A DNA stretch of 64,000 nt from Piscinibacter gummiphilus (GTDB lineage Bacteria > Pseudomonadota > Gammaproteobacteria > Burkholderiales > Burkholderiaceae_C), in contig NZ_CP136336.1 in the NCBI RefSeq assembly GCF_032681285.1, positions 3,397,001 through 3,461,000 of the forward strand, written 5' to 3'. The position numbers and the translations under genes were made by a program. Shown here piece after piece: positions 59,616-64,000 of this stretch. Positions within the stretch are counted from its first letter, which is position 1, and each line of letters starts with the position of its first letter. Under the pieces are notes generated by a model. The model ran no database searches, was not told the origin of the DNA, and saw nothing but the letters and a program-made list of their open reading frames with translations.

Positions 59616-61544
59616 TCAGTGGCTGCCCGGAGCGGCCTGGCGCGAGATGTAGGGACCGGTGGCGCCGTCGATGCCGCATTCCCACAGGGCCTTGGCATCG
59701 GTCTCATCGGCCACGCCTTCGGCATAGACCTGCAACGACAGGCCGTGCAGCAGCGTGACGGTGCCGCGCACGAAGGTCGCGCGGTGGTCGTCACTGCCGA
59801 CACCCGTGATCATCGAGGCGTCGAGCTTCACGTAGTCGAGCCCCGCTTCGAAGAGGCGCGGGATCAACCCGAGTCGCTCACCCGCGTGTTCGAGACCGAA
59901 GCGCACCCCGGTTGGGCGCAGCTGGCGGCTCAGCTCCTGCAGCAGGTCGAAATGCTCGACCGCCGCGGACTCCGAGACTTCGAGCCAGATGAGGCGCGCC
60001 ACGCGCGGCGAATCCCACAGGAGCGCACGCAGGCGTGACGAGAAACTGCTGTCGGCCAGCGAGGCGGGCGACAGGTTCACGCAGCGCGGCTGCCCGTCGG
60101 CGCCCGACTCGGCGAGCGCCAGCGCGAGCGCGCGTTCGTCGACGTCGACGGTGAGGCGGCTGCGCATCGCGAGCGGCAGCCAGCGCGCGGCAGGCTCGAA
60201 TTCGCCCTGCTCTTCCAGCTGCAGGCGCAGCGGGCACTCGAGGTGCAGCATCTCGCCACGCCCGTTGACCACCGGGAAGTTGACGAGGTGCACACGGCCC
60301 TGCACCAGCGCGTCGCGGATGCGCTGGCGCCAGGCCGCCTCGCCGAGCATCGCCACGCTGTGCTCCGGCTCGTTGCTGAGTTCGACGGCAAAACGCCCGC
60401 GGGCTTCGGCCCGTGCGAGCGCCGCATCGGCTGCGCTCATCACCTGGGCTGGCGTCATGTCGCGCCGCAGCTCGATCGCGCCCATGCAGACCCCCGCACT
60501 GCCGCCCAGGCTCGTCAGCAGCACCGAGAGCGCGTCGGACAAGGCCTGCGCCGTTTCGCGGGCCACGCCGGGCACCGGCAGGCACAGCGCGAAGTCGGAG
60601 CCGTTCAAGCGGCCGAGAAAACAACCCCTGGCGCGCTCGGCATAGGGCTTGAGCGCCTGCGAGATGGTGGTGATGACACGGTCGGCGCCGGCATGGCCGA
60701 GGCTGCGGTTGATGCCGGCGAGGTCGATCACCCGCAGCAGCACGAGGCCGCCTTCGGCCGTGCCGTCTTCGCGCTGCAGCGCCGCGGTGAGCTGGCCAAG
60801 AAAATGCGCACGGTTCGACAGGCCGGTGAGCCGGTCGAGGTTGGCCTGCTTGTGCAGCGTGTCGAGCTGGTCGGCCTGGGCCTGGAAGGTGACGCGCAGT
60901 CGGCTCACCATCGTGTTCATCGCCCGCGTGAGGCGCTGCAACTCGGGCGCGCGTGGCTCGGGCACGATGCGGAACTCGCCCGCCACCAACGCATGCGCCT
61001 GTTCCACCGTCGAGTCGAGCGGCTTGCGGATGCGGCGCATCAGCACCGCCCCGATGGCCCCGGCGAGAAGGCCCACGACCGCGAGTGCCGCAGCCGTGCG
61101 CACGGTGCCGGACCAGAGTTCGTCGTGCGCAAAGAAGGAGTGGCTCACGACCTCGACCTTGCCGAGCGCGCGCCAGCCATCAGACACCTGCGCAAAGCCC
61201 GGGTCCGAATCGATGGGCACGAGCTTCACGAACCAGGCCGGCGCCACCTGGCCCGTGGCCTGCGCTTCGCGCACGAAGGGCACGCTGCCATCGGCGGCGA
61301 TGAACTTGATGCGGCGGTAGAAACCGGTGTCGAACTGGGCCGCCATGAGCAGGCCCATCAGCTCGCGGTCGCCTTTCTGCTGCGACAAGGCAAGCGCGAG
61401 CGAGGTGGCGTTGTCGGCGTTCTTGAGCCTGAGTTGCGTCTGCAGGTAGTGCCGGGCCGATTCGACCGAGACCGTCACGCTGCCGGCATAGGCCAGCAGC
61501 ACGGTGGACAGCATCAACAACCAGATCTGCCGGATCAGGGACAT
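59616..61544 (-). CDS. c-di-GMP receptor with degenerate GGDEF and EAL (LapD-like)
   Basis: The 642-aa inner-membrane protein has two transmembrane helices (about residues 5-25 and 150-170) flanking a periplasmic domain with the GWxxxG motif G123-W124-R-A-L-G128, which in LapD holds LapG. Then come a HAMP/signalling helix (about 170-235), a GGDEF domain whose active loop is NGSDF, and an EAL domain whose signature is ECPLRL. Both domains lack catalytic residues, as in LapD, which binds c-di-GMP through the EAL domain instead of making or breaking it. AAGGAAGAAGG precedes the ATG. It lies 52 bp after lapG on the same strand. Confidence 0.92.
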   Translation of the reverse strand: MSLIRQIWLLMLSTVLLAYAGSVTVSVESARHYLQTQLRLKNADNATSLALALSQQKGDRELMGLLMAAQFDTGFYRRIKFIAADGSVPFVREAQATGQVAPAWFVKLVPIDSDPGFAQVSDGWRALGKVEVVSHSFFAHDELWSGTVRTAAALAVVGLLAGAIGAVLMRRIRKPLDSTVEQAHALVAGEFRIVPEPRAPELQRLTRAMNTMVSRLRVTFQAQADQLDTLHKQANLDRLTGLSNRAHFLGQLTAALQREDGTAEGGLVLLRVIDLAGINRSLGHAGADRVITTISQALKPYAERARGCFLGRLNGSDFALCLPVPGVARETAQALSDALSVLLTSLGGSAGVCMGAIELRRDMTPAQVMSAADAALARAEARGRFAVELSNEPEHSVAMLGEAAWRQRIRDALVQGRVHLVNFPVVNGRGEMLHLECPLRLQLEEQGEFEPAARWLPLAMRSRLTVDVDERALALALAESGADGQPRCVNLSPASLADSSFSSRLRALLWDSPRVARLIWLEVSESAAVEHFDLLQELSRQLRPTGVRFGLEHAGERLGLIPRLFEAGLDYVKLDASMITGVGSDDHRATFVRGTVTLLHGLSLQVYAEGVADETDAKALWECGIDGATGPYISRQAAPGSH

Positions 61545-61596
61545 GCCTTCTTCCTTTTCGTTGTACTTCTGGTTCCGGGGCCTCTCGTCACGGTCG

Positions 61597-62310
61597 TCAT
61601 TGGAACCCTTCCGCCCTCGCCTTCACAAGAATCTCGCGCCAGCGCGACAAGCGCGCCGCCGGGTCGCCCGCGGCCTGAGGCCCCACACCTTGCCACAGCC
61701 CCTCGCTGTTGAAGCTGAACACCGGCACCAGGTCGGGCCGCCGAGATGCGGGGCGCACGTCGGTGATGAGGTTGTCCAGGATCATCGGCTCGGCCCCGGG
61801 TGTCGCATAGTAGGCCAGCACCATGTGGGCCTGCACCACGCCATTGGGCCCGCCGATCTGGGCGCGCACGTAGACGAGCCGCAACTTGGCAACCGGCATG
61901 CCCACAGCCAGCAGGCTGAAGTACTTGGCGATGGCGTAGTCCTCGCAGTCGCCCTGGCCCCTGTCCAGGCTCTCGAGCGGGCTGGCCCAGTAGTCGACCT
62001 GGCCCCAGGCCTCGGTGTCGTCGCGGAACTGGATGCGCCGGTTGAAGAACTGGTTGATGGCCTGCAGTTGCACCGCCTCGTCCTGCCCGACCGACTGCAT
62101 CAGAAGCGGCTGCAGCGCCTTCACGCCGGCCACCGCGCGTGGCGACATCCGCGTGGCCGCGGCCATCATGCGTTCGGCATCCCACGCCTGCGAGGGCAGG
62201 CCCGGCACCAGCAGGGCGACGACCAGCCACGCCATTGCCCACAGACGCAGCGGCGTGCAGCGCACGCGCAGCTCATGCAGGCTCGACGATGGGGTGAGAA
62301 GAATCGACAC
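61597..62310 (-). CDS. Periplasmic cysteine protease (LapG-like, transglutaminase-like fold)
   Basis: The 237-aa protein has an N-terminal hydrophobic segment (about residues 22-42, ending QAWDAE) that acts as signal peptide. The catalytic triad Cys122 (GDCEDYA), His162 (VQAHMVLAY) and Asp179 (MILDNL) matches LapG. Acidic residues next to Cys122 (D121, E123) fit the calcium site. It should cut the adhesin at the AAG site unless LapD holds it. The start is given as GTG 62310, without a clear ribosome-binding site; a later start nearer the signal peptide is possible. Confidence 0.92.
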   Translation of the reverse strand: MSILLTPSSSLHELRVRCTPLRLWAMAWLVVALLVPGLPSQAWDAERMMAAATRMSPRAVAGVKALQPLLMQSVGQDEAVQLQAINQFFNRRIQFRDDTEAWGQVDYWASPLESLDRGQGDCEDYAIAKYFSLLAVGMPVAKLRLVYVRAQIGGPNGVVQAHMVLAYYATPGAEPMILDNLITDVRPASRRPDLVPVFSFNSEGLWQGVGPQAAGDPAARLSRWREILVKARAEGFQ

Positions 62311-62414
62311 GGGCGAGAGGACGGTTCAACGACCTGTTGTCGTCACCGCGGCCGTGGAATTGAGCCCTGTCAGCCACGCAGGCCCGCCGAGCGGTGCTAT
62401 TGGGCAACCCGGGC

Positions 62415-62458
62415 CTATTTCACGGAACCTGCCCGCGCAGCCGAGGGTCGTGAAATAG
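62415..62458. promoter_or_regulatory. 10-bp inverted repeat between lapG-like and lapE-like genes
   Basis: CTATTTCACG (62415-62424) and CGTGAAATAG (62449-62458) are perfect inverted arms, 34 bp centre to centre, in the 262-bp divergent gap. The arms are the most AT-rich part of this GC-rich region. Candidate binding sites for a regulator of both genes. Confidence 0.55.
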
Positions 62459-62572
62459 TCCCACCCGGCCATGCGGTCGGGGGGGACGGAGGCCCGCAAC
62501 GCGGCGGCTAAACTCGCCCGGCGTCGAAGGAACCCCTCACTACTTGGACGACGCCCCTGAAAGACCAGCCTG

Positions 62573-64000
62573 ATGCACTTCAAGACCCGAGCCTTGACTC
62601 TTGCCCTCACCCTGGCGTTTACCGCCAGTGCCAGCGCACAGAGCAATGAGGCCCTGAAGGCCGCAGCCCAGCAGGCGATCAACACCAACCCCGACGTCAC
62701 CGCGCGCTTCAACGCGTACCGCGCCGCCGCCGATGCGGTCGACGCGGCGCGTGGCGGCTACTTCCCGCGCCTCGACCTGAGTGCCTCTGCCGGCCGCGAC
62801 CGCGACCGCATCGATTCGCGCACGCCGCAAAACCAATCCATCAGCCGCAGCGGTGCGTCGCTCACCTTGAGCCAGCTGCTGTGGGACGGTCTCGCCACGC
62901 AGAACGAAGTGGGCCGCCTCGGCCACGAAAAGCTCGCACGCTATTTCGAGCTGCTCGACGCCACCGAACAAACCGCGCTCGAAGCTGCCCGCGCCTACTA
63001 CGACGTGCTGCGTTATCGGCGCCTCGTGCAACTGGCCGAAGACAGCTACGTGCAGCACAAGAGCGCGTTCAACCAGATCCAGTCGCGCTTCAGGGCCGGC
63101 GTGGGCCGAGGGGTCGACCTCGAACAGGCCGGCGCCCGCCTGGCATTGGCGGAGTCGAACCTGAGTACCGAACTCTCGAACCTGCACGACGTGTCGGCGC
63201 GCTACCAGCGGGTGGTGGGTGTGGCGCCCCCCAAGGCGATGCCGCTCCCGCTGCTGCTCAAGGACGGCGTGCCCGCCTCGGCCAACGAGGCTTCGCTCGA
63301 AGCCGCGCGTCGCAGCCCGGCCGTGAGCGCCTCGATCGAGACGCTGCGCGCCACGAAAGAGCTGCTCAACGCACGCGAGTCGGCCTACCAGCCGAAGGTG
63401 GAAGCGCGTTTGCGCTCGGGCACCGGCAAGAATTTCGACGGCGTGCGCGACCAGCGCACCGACAGCACGGCCGAGATCGTGCTGAACTGGAACCTCTTCA
63501 ACGGCGGCAGCGACCGCGCCCGCGTGCGCCAGCAGGCCAACCTCGTGAACCAGGCCGCCGACCAGCGCGACAAGGCCTGCCGCGATGCGCGCCAGGTGCT
63601 CGCCATCGCCTACAACGACACGAAGAAGCTCGCCGACCAGTTGATCTATCTCGACCGCAACACGCTCGCGATCGAGAAGGCGCGCGACGCCTACCGCCAG
63701 CAGTTCGACATCGGTCAGCGCAGCCTGCTCGACCTCTTGAACTCGGAGAACGAGCTCTACACCGCACGCCGCTCGTATGCCAACGCCGAGTTCGACCTCG
63801 GCATCGCCTACGCCCGCGTGCAGGCCGCACTCAACCGCCTCAACACCCAGCTCGGCCTGCGCAGCGACCGCGAAGCGCCGCAGGGCACCGAGAACTGGTC
63901 GGCCGGTGACGAAGGCCCCGGCCGCTGCCCGCTCGACGCGATCGAGGTGCAGCCGCTCAACCTCGACGAGCTGGACCGGCGCGCCGCCTCGCTGACCCAG
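62573..64000 (+). CDS. TolC-family outer membrane channel (LapE-like), 5' part
   Basis: The gene runs off the window end with 476 codons visible and no stop. It encodes the outer-membrane exit duct of the type I system. A signal peptide (residues 1-22, ending SASA) is followed by two outer-membrane-efflux (PF02321) repeats with long coiled coils (about 30-215 and 240-430); seen are NPDVTARFNAYRAA and the later GQRSLLDLLNSENELY. It is divergent from the lapG-like gene, and no other channel gene is in the locus. The 3' end and C-terminus are unknown. Confidence 0.92.
   Translation, partial: MHFKTRALTLALTLAFTASASAQSNEALKAAAQQAINTNPDVTARFNAYRAAADAVDAARGGYFPRLDLSASAGRDRDRIDSRTPQNQSISRSGASLTLSQLLWDGLATQNEVGRLGHEKLARYFELLDATEQTALEAARAYYDVLRYRRLVQLAEDSYVQHKSAFNQIQSRFRAGVGRGVDLEQAGARLALAESNLSTELSNLHDVSARYQRVVGVAPPKAMPLPLLLKDGVPASANEASLEAARRSPAVSASIETLRATKELLNARESAYQPKVEARLRSGTGKNFDGVRDQRTDSTAEIVLNWNLFNGGSDRARVRQQANLVNQAADQRDKACRDARQVLAIAYNDTKKLADQLIYLDRNTLAIEKARDAYRQQFDIGQRSLLDLLNSENELYTARRSYANAEFDLGIAYARVQAALNRLNTQLGLRSDREAPQGTENWSAGDEGPGRCPLDAIEVQPLNLDELDRRAASLTQ

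Overview
The window is GC-rich, densely packed bacterial DNA with no tRNA, rRNA, insertion sequence or CRISPR array that I can see. Gene content and protein similarity point to a betaproteobacterium of the order Burkholderiales (Rubrivivax/Leptothrix/Rhizobacter-like): a phaC-phaA-phaB cluster, a large single-chain PurL, a GlnD following Map, and an AhpC/AhpF pair. The genus is inference; no 16S gene is present.

Left part (1-30,657) is housekeeping and metabolism: the gcvH tail and gcvP (glycine cleavage); a divergent membrane-protein/XRE-regulator pair around a perfect operator-like palindrome; an unusual molybdopterin oxidoreductase; a divergent PF10118 ferritin-like hydrolase/TetR pair with GGTAC operator candidates; a GyrI-like protein overlapping an AraC-GyrI regulator; a minus-strand purL, 80-aa protein and FAD monooxygenase unit; map and glnD; ahpC-ahpF with a good OxyR-type site; psd; the polyhydroxyalkanoate genes phaC-phaA-phaB followed by trhO and a RluA-type pseudouridine synthase; a small membrane protein; pgeF, a maleylacetoacetate-isomerase-like gene and a fumarylacetoacetate-hydrolase-family gene; and a zinc-ribbon Nudix hydrolase.

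Right part (30,676-64,000) is one functional locus, a Lap-type c-di-GMP-gated giant adhesin system. In order: type I secretion ABC transporter (LapB-like), membrane fusion protein (LapC-like), a convergent membrane diguanylate cyclase with GGEEF and an RxxD I-site, a 7,637-residue LapA-like adhesin, a degenerate GGDEF/EAL receptor (LapD-like), a periplasmic cysteine protease (LapG-like), and a TolC-type outer membrane protein (LapE-like) running off the window end. The adhesin has an N-terminal retention module with a PAAG candidate LapG cleavage site, two cadherin-like domains, 7 repeats of 309 bp, one 300-bp repeat, two tandem copies of a 3,042-bp higher-order repeat, a partial third copy, 24 repeats of 309 bp, Calx-beta and cadherin-like domains, a PA14-like domain, RTX nonapeptides and a C-terminal secretion signal.

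The most unexpected signals are a near-consensus flagellar sigma-28 promoter (TCAAGTTT-N11-GCCGATAA) about 180 bp upstream of the adhesin start, a strong hairpin in the predicted leader below it, and the exact integer repeat hierarchy inside the adhesin. Together they suggest an adhesin made when the flagellar programme is on and held or released by local c-di-GMP. The promoter link is inference from motif matching.
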